DNA from: Methylocystis sp. L43
GTDB lineage: Bacteria > Pseudomonadota > Alphaproteobacteria > Rhizobiales > Beijerinckiaceae
Reading direction: 5' to 3'
NCBI RefSeq assembly: GCF_015709525.1
Contig: NZ_JADNRA010000029.1
Span: 81,474 to 145,473 of the forward strand
DNA length: 64,000 bases
Shown here one piece after another: positions 24,142-32,319 of the stretch; the first letter of the stretch is position 1, and every line of letters begins with the position of its first letter. A program made the translations under genes and the position numbers. Below the pieces are notes generated by a model. That model worked only from the letters and a program-made list of their open reading frames with translations. It searched no databases and was not told the origin of the DNA.

Positions 24142-24794
24142 CGCGCCCTGCCCACGATGTGCGTGACGAGCACGCCCGGCGTGCGCACTGCGTCGGGCGG
24201 AATGACTCCAACCGGCACGATCTCGTTAGCTTCGACGATGACGCAGTCCGCGGCGAAGGCCATGACCGGGTTGAAATTTGCGGCCGTCAGACGATAGGTC
24301 AGATTGCCGTAATAGTCGGCCTCATGCGCGCGCAGCAGGGCGAAATCCGCCCGCAGCGGCTTCTCGATGAGAAAGCTCGCGCCGTCGATCTCAATGACCT
24401 GCTTGCCATCCGAGACGATCGTGCCCACGCCCGTCGGCGTCAGGACGCCGCCAAGCCCGCTGCCCGCGGCGCGAATGCGTTCGGCGAGCGTGCCTTGCGG
24501 TATGAGCTCCACGTCGATCGCGCCGGCGCCCATCAACCGCTGCGTGGTCGGATTGGTGCCGATATGCGAGACCTCCACGCGCGCAACGCATCCGGCTTCG
24601 ATCAGCTTGCCGACGCCGACGGTCGGATAGGCCGTGTCGTTGCCGATAATCGTCAATGCGCGCGCGCCACGCGCGGCGAGCGCGTCGATCAACCGATCAG
24701 GCGACCCGACGCCCAAGAATCCGCCGATCATGACGCGCGCGCCGTCGGGAACGAGCTGCGCTGCGGCTTCGGCGGTGATCGCGCTTTTTCTCAT
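24138..24794 (-). CDS. 3-oxoacid CoA-transferase, alpha subunit (AtoD/ScoA type)
   Basis: 218 residues, the usual AtoD length. GARVMIGGFLGVGSPDRLID is the CoA-binding G-G-F-x-x-x-G-x-P signature. LTIIGNDTAYPTVGVGKLIE and FLIEKPLRADFALLRAHEAD match AtoD throughout. Substrate (acetoacetate, butyrate, succinyl-CoA) cannot be separated by motifs. It begins only 14 bases after galT, so it is apparently co-transcribed with galactose genes, which is unusual. Confidence 0.9.
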   Translation of the reverse strand: MRKSAITAEAAAQLVPDGARVMIGGFLGVGSPDRLIDALAARGARALTIIGNDTAYPTVGVGKLIEAGCVARVEVSHIGTNPTTQRLMGAGAIDVELIPQGTLAERIRAAGSGLGGVLTPTGVGTIVSDGKQVIEIDGASFLIEKPLRADFALLRAHEADYYGNLTYRLTAANFNPVMAFAADCVIVEANEIVPVGVIPPDAVRTPGVLVTHIVGRAR

Positions 24795-24808
24795 TCGCCG
24801 AGTCCTGC

Positions 24809-25858
24809 TTATCGTGTGGGCGTATCCAGATAATGCGTTTCGGAAACGTCACGCAGGCGCGCCGCCGCCGTTTCCGGCGTGATGTCGCGTTGCGGTTCGC
24901 CCAGCAACTCGAAGCCCACCATGAATTTCCGCACGCTCGCCGAACGCAGCAACGGCGGATAGAAATGCGCATGAAAATGCCAGTCGGCGTGCGGCGCGCC
25001 GTCGGTGGGGCGCTGGTGAAATCCCATCGAGTAGGGAAAGTCGGTTTCGAACAGATTGTCGTAGCGAATCGTCAGCCGACGAAGGATGTCAGCGAGCGCC
25101 TCAACCTCGTCTCCGGTAAGATCGTCAAAAGAGCCGATATGCCTTGTGGCCAGCACCATGGTTTCAAATGGCCAGATCGCCCAGAACGGCACGAGCGCAA
25201 CGAAATGATCGTTGCGGCAAACGATCCGCTCGCCGAGGCTTTGCTCAAGCGCCAGATAGTCGCACAGGAGACAGGAGCCGTTCTTCGCCAGATATGCGCT
25301 CTGCCGCGCCGATTCCTTCGCGGCTTCGTTCGGAATGCTCTGCGTCGCCCAGATCTGACAGTGCGGATGCGGATTGCTGGCGCCCATCGCCGCGCCGCGA
25401 TTTTCAAAAATCTGCACGTAATTGATCGCGTCGAGTTCGCCCAGACCAATGGTTTCCTCCCGCCAAGCGTCAATGACGGGGACGATCTCGGGAACGGTCA
25501 TGCGCGATAAAGTCAGATCGTGGCGCGGCGAGAAGCACAGCACACGACATCGGCCGGGCTCGCTTTGCGCGACAAGCAGTCCGTCTTGAACGATCTCCTC
25601 CGCTGACGCCTGCGGCGTGAGCGCCGCGAAGTCGTTGTCGAACGCGAAGACGCCCTTATAGGCCGGGTTTTGTTCGCCATTCGCCCGCGCGTTTTCAGGA
25701 CACAGATAGCAGGTCGGATCGTATCGAGGTCGTTCTGGAGCGTGGGTCTTTTCAACCTGGCCTTGCCAGGGGCGGCTCGTCCGATGCGGCGAGACGAGCA
25801 CCCACTCGCCCGTGAGCTGATTAAGTCGGCGATGCGAAGCGTTACTCAGCAAGGACAC
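24809..25858 (-). CDS. galT: Galactose-1-phosphate uridylyltransferase
   Basis: 349 residues, normal for class I GalT. Zinc-site pair CYLCPEN; active-site [16 protein letters not shown] has the catalytic His in HPHCQ (most homologues have HPHGQ). The C-terminal [20 protein letters not shown] provides the second His triplet. Converts Gal-1-P and UDP-Glc into UDP-Gal and Glc-1-P in the Leloir pathway. It starts 9 bases after the galK stop and runs into the CoA-transferase genes. galE and galM are not in the window. Confidence 0.95.
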   Translation of the reverse strand: MSLLSNASHRRLNQLTGEWVLVSPHRTSRPWQGQVEKTHAPERPRYDPTCYLCPENARANGEQNPAYKGVFAFDNDFAALTPQASAEEIVQDGLLVAQSEPGRCRVLCFSPRHDLTLSRMTVPEIVPVIDAWREETIGLGELDAINYVQIFENRGAAMGASNPHPHCQIWATQSIPNEAAKESARQSAYLAKNGSCLLCDYLALEQSLGERIVCRNDHFVALVPFWAIWPFETMVLATRHIGSFDDLTGDEVEALADILRRLTIRYDNLFETDFPYSMGFHQRPTDGAPHADWHFHAHFYPPLLRSASVRKFMVGFELLGEPQRDITPETAAARLRDVSETHYLDTPTR

Positions 25859-25867
25859 GAGCCGCTC

Positions 25868-27031
25868 CTAATCGCCGACAGGGCCTGCGCCAGGACCGGG
25901 CACGCAGGTGAGGATGGGCGGCGTCACGCCGGTCTCTGCGCGATATCTGTCAGCCATCGCCTGCGCGAAGGCTTCAGCGCGGCTCGCTTCCATCAGATTG
26001 ATCGTGCAGCCGCCAAATCCGCCGCCCATCATCCGAGCGCCATAGACTCCCGGAAGGTCGCGGGCGATATCGACCATGAGATCGAGCTCGGCGCAGCTCA
26101 CTTCATAATCGTCGCGCAGACTTTCATGCGAAAGATACATGAGACGGCCGCATTCCTTAAGGTCGCCCGCGTCCAGCGCCGCAGCGGCGCGCAACGTCCG
26201 GTCGATCTCGCCAACGACGTGACGCGCGCGGCGAAAGATGAGCTCGGGCATCGAATCCCTGTATCGCATCAATTGCGCAAACGTCACGTCCCGCAACGCC
26301 GATACGCCGTCGAGCCGCGTCGAGAGCGCCGCGACCGCGCGCTCGCAGTCCTCGCGACGTGAATTATATTCATCGCTCGCGAGTTGATGGCGCACCATCG
26401 TGTCGCAAATGACAAGACGCGCGTCCGGATCTATCGTAACTTTCCGCGAAACGAGACTGCGGCAGTCAAGCAGCAGGGCGCTCCCTTCGACGGCGCAGCA
26501 CGATATGTATTGGTCCATAATGCCGCAGCGAACGCCGACGAATTGGTTTTCGGCGCGCTGACAGATCTTGGCGAGTTCGACTAGGTCGACCTCGGCGCCG
26601 GAGATCGTCAAAAGCGCAAAGCCCGCGGAGACTTCGAACGCCGCCGAGGCCGAGAGTCCGGCGCCGATGGGCAGATTTCCATCGAGAACGAGATCGGCGC
26701 CGCTCAGCTTGTAACCGGCGCGCTCAAGAAAAATCGCGACGCCACGCACATAATCGGTCCAATCGCCGCGCGGCTGTGCGTTCGCGTCATCGAGGTCGAA
26801 TTCGACGACTTCGTCCATCACAAGCGAGCCTATCCGCAAGCGGCGGTCGGAACGCGGCGCAATGGCGGCCCAGATCGAGAGATCAAGCGCCGCCGGCATG
26901 ACGAAGCCGTCGTTGTAATCGGTATGCTCGCCAATAAGATTGATGCGGCCCGGCGCCCGGAAAAGGCGCGGCTCACGCTCGAAACTGCGGCGGAAGGCGG
27001 CAACCAGATCTCGCTCGATCCTCGACTCCAT
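25868..27031 (-). CDS. galK: Galactokinase
   Basis: 387 residues from ATG 27031; a GTG at 27040 is an alternative. The galactokinase signature GRINLIGEHTDYNDGFVMP is at about residues 28-46, the ATP-binding motif PIGAGLSASAAFEVSAG in the middle (usual form GLSSSAA), and the C-terminal GARMMGGGFGGCTI. CGIMDQYISCCAVEG carries the catalytic Asp. Phosphorylates alpha-galactose. First gene of the leftward unit; 83 bases separate it from the divergent beta-galactosidase gene, a likely shared regulatory region with TTGACG (minus strand, 27063-27068 region) as a possible -35. Confidence 0.95.
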   Translation of the reverse strand: MESRIERDLVAAFRRSFEREPRLFRAPGRINLIGEHTDYNDGFVMPAALDLSIWAAIAPRSDRRLRIGSLVMDEVVEFDLDDANAQPRGDWTDYVRGVAIFLERAGYKLSGADLVLDGNLPIGAGLSASAAFEVSAGFALLTISGAEVDLVELAKICQRAENQFVGVRCGIMDQYISCCAVEGSALLLDCRSLVSRKVTIDPDARLVICDTMVRHQLASDEYNSRREDCERAVAALSTRLDGVSALRDVTFAQLMRYRDSMPELIFRRARHVVGEIDRTLRAAAALDAGDLKECGRLMYLSHESLRDDYEVSCAELDLMVDIARDLPGVYGARMMGGGFGGCTINLMEASRAEAFAQAMADRYRAETGVTPPILTCVPGPGAGPVGD

Positions 27032-27114
27032 TCCGGCCACAATCCCATTGTCATCAAATCGTCAAGGCGACGCCGCATCGAATCGGCGGTAGGGGATCAA
27101 ATGATAGTCCGCCC

Positions 27115-29121
27115 ATGACACGTCAACGGCTTGGCGTTTGCTACTATCCTGAACATTGGCCTCAGTCACGCTGGAGCGAAGACGCGGCCATGATGATGGA
27201 GCTAGGTCTTTCCTTTGTTCGGATCGGCGAATTCGCCTGGTCACGGCTGGAGCCGAGCGAGGGCGCCTATCATTTGGAATGGCTGAGCCGCGCCATTGAG
27301 GCGCTGGATCGCGCCGGCCTCAAGGTCGTGCTTGGCACGCCGACGGCGACGCCGCCGAAATGGCTCGTCGACAAGATGCCGGATATGACGGCGCTCGACG
27401 CCAATGGGCGTCCGCGCAAATTCGGCTCGCGCCGCCATTATTGTTTCAGCCACGAAGGCTACGCTCAAGAATGTGACCGCATCGTTGAGCTTCTGGCGCG
27501 CGCCTTCGGCGGCCATCCCGCCGTAGCGGCGTGGCAGACCGACAATGAATATGGCTGCCACGACACGGTGCTCAGCTATTCGCCGGTCGCGCTGCAGGCG
27601 TTTCGGCGATGGTGCGAGGCCAAATATCGCTCGATCGAAACGCTGAACGAAGCCTGGGGCAATGTCTTCTGGTCGATGGAATATCGATGCTTCGACGAGA
27701 TTGAGCTGCCGAACCTGACCGTCACCGAAGCCAATCCATCGCATCTGATGGATTTTCAGCGCTTCTCGTCGGATCAGGTCGTCGCCTTCAATCGCCGCCA
27801 AGCGCAAATCATCCGGCGTCATGCGCCGGACGCGACGATCCTCCATAATTTCATGGGCGCGTTCGTCGACTTTGATCACTACGCGCTCTCAGACGACCTC
27901 GACGTCGCCGCGTGGGACAGCTACCCGCTCGGCTTTCTGGAACGCTCCTCTCACGACGACGCTTTCAAGCTGCGCTACATGCGCGTCGGCGATCCTGACT
28001 TTCAGGCCTTTCATCACGATCTCTACCGCGCCTGCGGGCGCGGCCGATGGCAGGTGATGGAGCAGCAGCCGGGGCCGGTGAATTGGGCGCCGTGGAATCC
28101 GGCCCCCGCGAAAGGCGCCGTGCGGCTCTGGACCTTTGAAGCCTTCGCCGCCGGCGCCGAGGCGGTGAGTTATTTTCGCTGGCGGCAGGCGCCTTTCGCG
28201 CAAGAGCAGATGCATGAAGCATTGCTGCTGCCGAACGCCGTGCCGAACGAAGCCTATGATGCCGTCGCGCGCATTTCAAAGGAACTCGATGCTCTCAACG
28301 CGCATGTCGAAACAGCGCGCGCGCCAGTGGCGCTGATATTCGATTATGAAAGCGCCTGGGCGTGGCGCATCGAGCCGCAAGGCCAGGACTTCGCCTATTT
28401 CGATCTCGTCATGGGCTTCTATCGGGCGCTGCGGCGCGCGGGGCTCTCCATCGACGTCGTACCGCCGACCGCGGCGGCGATCGCTGATCGAAGGCTGATC
28501 ATCGCGCCCGCGCTTTTTGCGCCGTCTGACGACTTCACAGCGGCGCTGGCGAAAAGCGGCGCGACGATCCTTCAAGGTCCGCGCACGGGATCGAAGACCG
28601 CTGATTTTCAAATACCGGCGGAACTGCCTCCCGGCGTCTTGCGACGCATCATCGACATTCGCGTCAGACGAGTCGAAAGCCTGCGGCCCGGCGCACGTAT
28701 TACGCTTTCTGGACAAGGCGCATTCGTGCGATGGCGCGAATTTTTAACTCTCGGCGAGAGCGTCGCGCCCGAATTCACATCGGAAGACGGCGAAACGGCG
28801 CTCGCGCGATCCGACAACGTCTTTTATCTCGCCGGCTGGCCCGACGAAGAATTGCTGACGAACGTCCTGCGACAGGTTTTCCATGTCGCCGGCATGTCGA
28901 CGCTCGATCTTCCGGAGGATATCCGCGTCCGCGACAATGGGGCGAAGCGCTACATTTTCAATTACGGCGCGGCGACGACGGACATCTCGGCCCTCGTCGG
29001 CGACGAAGCTCTATTGCTGGGCGAGCGCCTTCTCGAACCTTGCGGCGTCGCCGTCTTCAGGCGTCGGGACTGCTTCCAACCCGCAGGTCAGAACACCAGC
29101 CAAGAAGCGACGACAAAATAG
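27115..29121 (+). CDS. Glycoside hydrolase family 42 beta-galactosidase
   Basis: 668 residues, the standard GH42 length. Opens RLGVCYYPEHWPQSRWSEDA. GLSFVRIGEFAWSRLEPSEG and LGTPTATPPKWLVDKMPDM are GH42 hallmarks. The acid/base Glu is in WQTDNEYGCHDT and the nucleophile Glu in QVMEQQPGPVNWAPWNP. A trimerisation domain and a small C-terminal beta-sandwich follow. No signal peptide, so galactosides must be imported; it acts in the cytoplasm and feeds galactose to the divergent GalK/GalT. Its 3' end overlaps the convergent mgtE-like gene by 34 bases. Confidence 0.93.
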   Translation: MTRQRLGVCYYPEHWPQSRWSEDAAMMMELGLSFVRIGEFAWSRLEPSEGAYHLEWLSRAIEALDRAGLKVVLGTPTATPPKWLVDKMPDMTALDANGRPRKFGSRRHYCFSHEGYAQECDRIVELLARAFGGHPAVAAWQTDNEYGCHDTVLSYSPVALQAFRRWCEAKYRSIETLNEAWGNVFWSMEYRCFDEIELPNLTVTEANPSHLMDFQRFSSDQVVAFNRRQAQIIRRHAPDATILHNFMGAFVDFDHYALSDDLDVAAWDSYPLGFLERSSHDDAFKLRYMRVGDPDFQAFHHDLYRACGRGRWQVMEQQPGPVNWAPWNPAPAKGAVRLWTFEAFAAGAEAVSYFRWRQAPFAQEQMHEALLLPNAVPNEAYDAVARISKELDALNAHVETARAPVALIFDYESAWAWRIEPQGQDFAYFDLVMGFYRALRRAGLSIDVVPPTAAAIADRRLIIAPALFAPSDDFTAALAKSGATILQGPRTGSKTADFQIPAELPPGVLRRIIDIRVRRVESLRPGARITLSGQGAFVRWREFLTLGESVAPEFTSEDGETALARSDNVFYLAGWPDEELLTNVLRQVFHVAGMSTLDLPEDIRVRDNGAKRYIFNYGAATTDISALVGDEALLLGERLLEPCGVAVFRRRDCFQPAGQNTSQEATTK

Positions 29122-30101
29122 GTCAAGAGGGAAAACGTGTCCTGCACCACGGTCGCGACCGGGCCGGAGCCGAGCGCTGCGTCATAGCCGAGCCTCGCGA
29201 AAATCCAGGGCATCAGAAATCCGAACGTCGTTGCGATGGTGCTCGCGACCGCCAGCGAAATTCCGACCGTCGCGGCGAGGCCGACGCTCGAAAAGAAGAA
29301 CCAGACGATCGGGAAAGCGAGACCGCCGAGCATCGCGCCGAGCAGCGCGCCGGTGCCCAGTTCCCCGGCGAAAAGCGGCAGCAGGGCCGAATCGGTCAGC
29401 GACAGGCCGCGGATGACCACGACTTCCGACTGCGTGCCGACCGAATCGGCAAGATAGACGATCGCGGGAATAAAGAAGGCGACGGCGATATGCGCGCTAA
29501 GCGCGGTTTCGAAGCGCGACATCATGGCGGTCGCCGCGGCGCTGCCGGCCATGCCGACAAGCAGCCAGGGCAATCGATAGAGCGCGCGACGATGCGGCGC
29601 GGCCGTCAATGCGTCTCTTGCAGCCTCCGACTTGCCCAGGATGCCCACCATGTGATGCAGATCCTCAAGATGCTCGTCGCGCAAGATCGTCATGAGCGCG
29701 CGCGCCGGGACGGCACCGAGAAATTTTCCTTCGGCGTCGCAGACGGCCAAGATCGACAGTCCCGAGTGAATGGCGAGGCTCGCCGCAGCTTCGCGATCCG
29801 CGCCGAGCGGGACGCTGTAGGCTTCGGCCGTTCGCGCAATGTCATGCAGCGGCGTCGTCTCCGGCGCCCCCAGCAGATCGCGTATGGCGACGACGCCAAT
29901 CAGGCGACCGTCTTCGGCAAGCACGAAAACATGCGAGGCGTCGTCGAAACGCTGGCCGATCAACCGCGCCCGCGCCTCGCCGGCGCTTTCCCGCGAGCGG
30001 GCCACAGGCACGGACGTCACAAGATAGCGCCCCACGGTCTGGCCGTTCGTCTCCTCTGGAGGCAGGCGGTCTAGCGTCGAGATGCGGGACATTGCGGTCA
30101 T
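29088..30101 (-). CDS. MgtE-like divalent cation transporter with CBS pair
   Basis: 337 residues. Two CBS domains fill residues about 28-145 (VFVLAEDGRLIGVVAIRDLL and LAVCDAEGKFLGAVPARALM). Then five hydrophobic segments follow, with FFIPAIVYLADSVGTQSEVV, the MgtE pore motif (PxxxxxxGNxGxQ in the family; here ADSVGTQ replaces GNIGTQ). The N-terminal superhelical domain of full MgtE is absent, so the protein is shorter than the usual 450. Probably Mg2+ (or Co2+) uptake in the inner membrane. Monocistronic, convergent with the galactosidase gene. Confidence 0.8.
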   Translation of the reverse strand: MTAMSRISTLDRLPPEETNGQTVGRYLVTSVPVARSRESAGEARARLIGQRFDDASHVFVLAEDGRLIGVVAIRDLLGAPETTPLHDIARTAEAYSVPLGADREAAASLAIHSGLSILAVCDAEGKFLGAVPARALMTILRDEHLEDLHHMVGILGKSEAARDALTAAPHRRALYRLPWLLVGMAGSAAATAMMSRFETALSAHIAVAFFIPAIVYLADSVGTQSEVVVIRGLSLTDSALLPLFAGELGTGALLGAMLGGLAFPIVWFFFSSVGLAATVGISLAVASTIATTFGFLMPWIFARLGYDAALGSGPVATVVQDTFSLLTYFVVASWLVF

Positions 30102-30319
30102 GGCTTCTCATGATGTTCTAAAGAGACAAGCGGCGTCCGGGCCGATTGAGCAGCGGATAGCCGCAGCTCATAGGAGCGTGCCACGTTACAGTTATGTGAC
30201 CGTGTTCGCGCGCTCTTTTCGCGATCGCGTCGATTGTTGCTGATAGGATGTCTTGATAGAATTTCTTCGCCGTCGCCGCTTGGCCCCGGCGGCCCGTAGC
30301 GAATCGGACCGGAGTCGAA

Positions 30320-30691
30320 GTGATGAAACCCTTTGGATTTGCATTGGGCGCGTTGACGGGCGCCGCCGCCGTTTTGCTCCTGAACCGTCAGGGAACGCAG
30401 CGCGTGCGCCCGGTCGCCAAGGCGGCGATGAAAGCCGCGGTGATGGCCTATCACGAAGCGCGCGTGCAGGGCGCCGAACTCGCCGAGGCCGCCGAAGATC
30501 TCTTCGCCGAAGCGAAGACCGAGGCCGCCGCCGACATTTTCGCGGCTGCGGTGGCCGCCGCGCAGGCCAAGGCCGCGCAAGCCAGAACCGAAGCGAAGAC
30601 CGAAACGAAGCCCGAAGCGACGTCAAAGCCCGAGAGCGCGGCGCCAGCAGGCGAGGCTCCCGCCTCGCGGGCCGTAAGCGAGAGCGCGTAA
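30320..30691 (+). CDS. Small Ala-rich membrane-anchored protein (DUF5132-like)
   Basis: 123 residues (or 122 from the second ATG). One N-terminal hydrophobic segment (FGFALGALTGAAAVLLLN) is followed by a long Ala/Glu/Lys-rich helix, AELAEAAEDLFAEAKTEAAA, with tandem AKTETKPEA-type tail. Such proteins occur next to HMA2-domain and P-type ATPase genes. Its stop abuts the ATG of the HMA2 gene with no gap (TAAATG). Function unknown; a scaffold or anchor is a guess. Confidence 0.6.
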   Translation: MMKPFGFALGALTGAAAVLLLNRQGTQRVRPVAKAAMKAAVMAYHEARVQGAELAEAAEDLFAEAKTEAAADIFAAAVAAAQAKAAQARTEAKTETKPEATSKPESAAPAGEAPASRAVSESA

Positions 30692-31135
30692 ATGAACGAC
30701 GCAATCCTGCCCCTGGCGCAGGTGGCCCACGCCATGCCCGGCCGCGCGCGGCTGCGTGTCGCCGACCGCCGCGGCGACGCCGCTTATTTCGCTTCGGTCT
30801 CCAAGGGCCTGTCGGCGATCCCCGGCGTTCGCAACGTCGAAGTGGCCCCGCTGACGGGCAGCGTGCTCATTCAGCACAGCGGACCCCTGGCGCGCATCGG
30901 CGCCGCGGCGCAGGAAGCGCGGCTCTTTGTCGTCGGCGAAGCGCCTCAGGCCGCGCGCGAGGCGCCGGCAGTCTCGATCGACCCGAAAGCCGTCGCGGCG
31001 CTCGCGCTCTTTGCCGCCGCGCTGTGGCAAATGTCGAAGGAGAGCGTTTTACCGCCGGCGATCACCCTGCTGTGGTATGCGAGCCGGCTGGGCGGAGTCT
31101 GGTCGCCGGATGGCGACGGGGGGAATGGGGAGTAG
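30692..31135 (+). CDS. HMA2-like domain membrane protein
   Basis: 147 residues. The first 70 form a ferredoxin-like HMA2 domain: VAHAMPGRARLRVADRRGD, then LSAIPGVRNVEVAPLTGSVL, with no CxxC. A hydrophobic segment near the end (AVAALALFAAALWQMSKES) anchors it. The same GRARLR...LPGV...TGS pattern opens the P-type ATPase encoded at 35347 on the other strand. Likely a metal-sensing or partner protein for that pump; not proven. Converges on the MetK-like gene with a two-base gap. Confidence 0.7.
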   Translation: MNDAILPLAQVAHAMPGRARLRVADRRGDAAYFASVSKGLSAIPGVRNVEVAPLTGSVLIQHSGPLARIGAAAQEARLFVVGEAPQAAREAPAVSIDPKAVAALALFAAALWQMSKESVLPPAITLLWYASRLGGVWSPDGDGGNGE

Positions 31136-31137
31136 GC

Positions 31138-32319
31138 CTAGCCCTTAAGCGCATCTACGATATCGGTCGCTTCCCACGGGAGGTCGAGATCGGCGCGGCC
31201 AAAATGTCCATAGGTGGCAAGCGGAAGATAGAAGCCAGCTGGGCCAGCCATTTGAGGGGCGGTGCGCAAGCCGAAGCGGCGTACGATCGAGGCAGGCCGG
31301 AAATCCAGAAGCGCGGCGAGGCGTCTGGCGATTTTCTCATCCGCGAGATAGCCGGTTCCGAAACTCTCGACCGAGAGACTGATGGGCTCCGCCTGCCCCG
31401 CCGCGTAAGCCAGGTGGACTTCACAGCGCTCGGCGAGGCCCGCCGCGACGATGTTCTTGGCGGCGTGCCGCGCGGCGTAGGCGCCGGCGCGTTCGATGCG
31501 CGATGGATCCTTGCCTGACAGCGCCGAGCCGCTCTGGCGCGCGATCTCGCCATAGGCGTCGATGCCGCTCTTGCGCCCGGTCAAGCCGGCGTGGCGCGCC
31601 GGTCCGCCGATTTCAAAGAGCTCGCCGGCGTTGACGTGAACCGTCGTGTTAGCGTCCGGCCTCATGTCGCCCGCGGAAAGCGCATCAAGCGCGATCGCGC
31701 GCAGGCGGTCGAACTTGGCGTCGTCCATCGTCGCGCCGTCAAAGGCGACGGTCAGCGAAACCCCATAGATTCGTGCAGGGCGACCGCCGCGAAATTCGAC
31801 GGAGACTTGCGTCTTGGCGTCAGGCGAGAGCGACGAGAATCCGTCGCGCCGAGCGGCGTCGAGCGCCCGCGCGACCTTATGCGCGAGGCTGATCGGCGCC
31901 GGCATGAATTCAGGCGTATCGCGACAGGCGTAGCCGAAAACATTGGCCTGCTCACGCGCCACGCGCCTGCTGATCGCCGCGTCGTCGTCAAGCTCTTGGA
32001 GAGGCGGCTCGCGCGCCTCGAGCGGCAATTCCACGAAGCTCGTCAGAATCGAGCAGTTGCGCGCGTCGAAGCTCCCAGCGGCGTAACCGGCCTCCTGCAT
32101 GACCGCGCGCGCGAGCGCCGGCAAATCGACGAGCGCGTCGGCGGCGTAGCGCGCGGCGAGAAAGACGACGCCCGTCGCCAGGGCGCACTCGACAGTTGCG
32201 CGCGCGCGATCATCTTCACGCAGCAGCGCATCAATGGCCGCATCGCTGATCTGATCGCAGAGCTTGTCGGGGTGCCCCGGAGTCACCGACTCCGACGTGA
32301 AGATCATGTCAGGCGACAT
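31138..32319 (-). CDS. Divergent S-adenosylmethionine synthetase-like protein (MetK paralogue)
   Basis: 393 residues, full MetK length and fold order. ESVTPGHPDKLCDQISDA is kept at the N-terminus, AAKNIVAAGLAERCEVHLAY in the C-terminal domain. Both family signatures are eroded: GAGDQG is replaced by AREQA (residues 121-125, with FGYA after it), and GGGAFSGKD by SGSALSGKD (263-271). The Asp before GLTGRK is His (His243), and the expected MARHGG His is Gln262. So methionine and ATP binding may be altered. It is translationally coupled (11-base overlap) to the upstream P-type ATPase. Probably not the housekeeping MetK. Confidence 0.75.
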   Translation of the reverse strand: MSPDMIFTSESVTPGHPDKLCDQISDAAIDALLREDDRARATVECALATGVVFLAARYAADALVDLPALARAVMQEAGYAAGSFDARNCSILTSFVELPLEAREPPLQELDDDAAISRRVAREQANVFGYACRDTPEFMPAPISLAHKVARALDAARRDGFSSLSPDAKTQVSVEFRGGRPARIYGVSLTVAFDGATMDDAKFDRLRAIALDALSAGDMRPDANTTVHVNAGELFEIGGPARHAGLTGRKSGIDAYGEIARQSGSALSGKDPSRIERAGAYAARHAAKNIVAAGLAERCEVHLAYAAGQAEPISLSVESFGTGYLADEKIARRLAALLDFRPASIVRRFGLRTAPQMAGPAGFYLPLATYGHFGRADLDLPWEATDIVDALKG

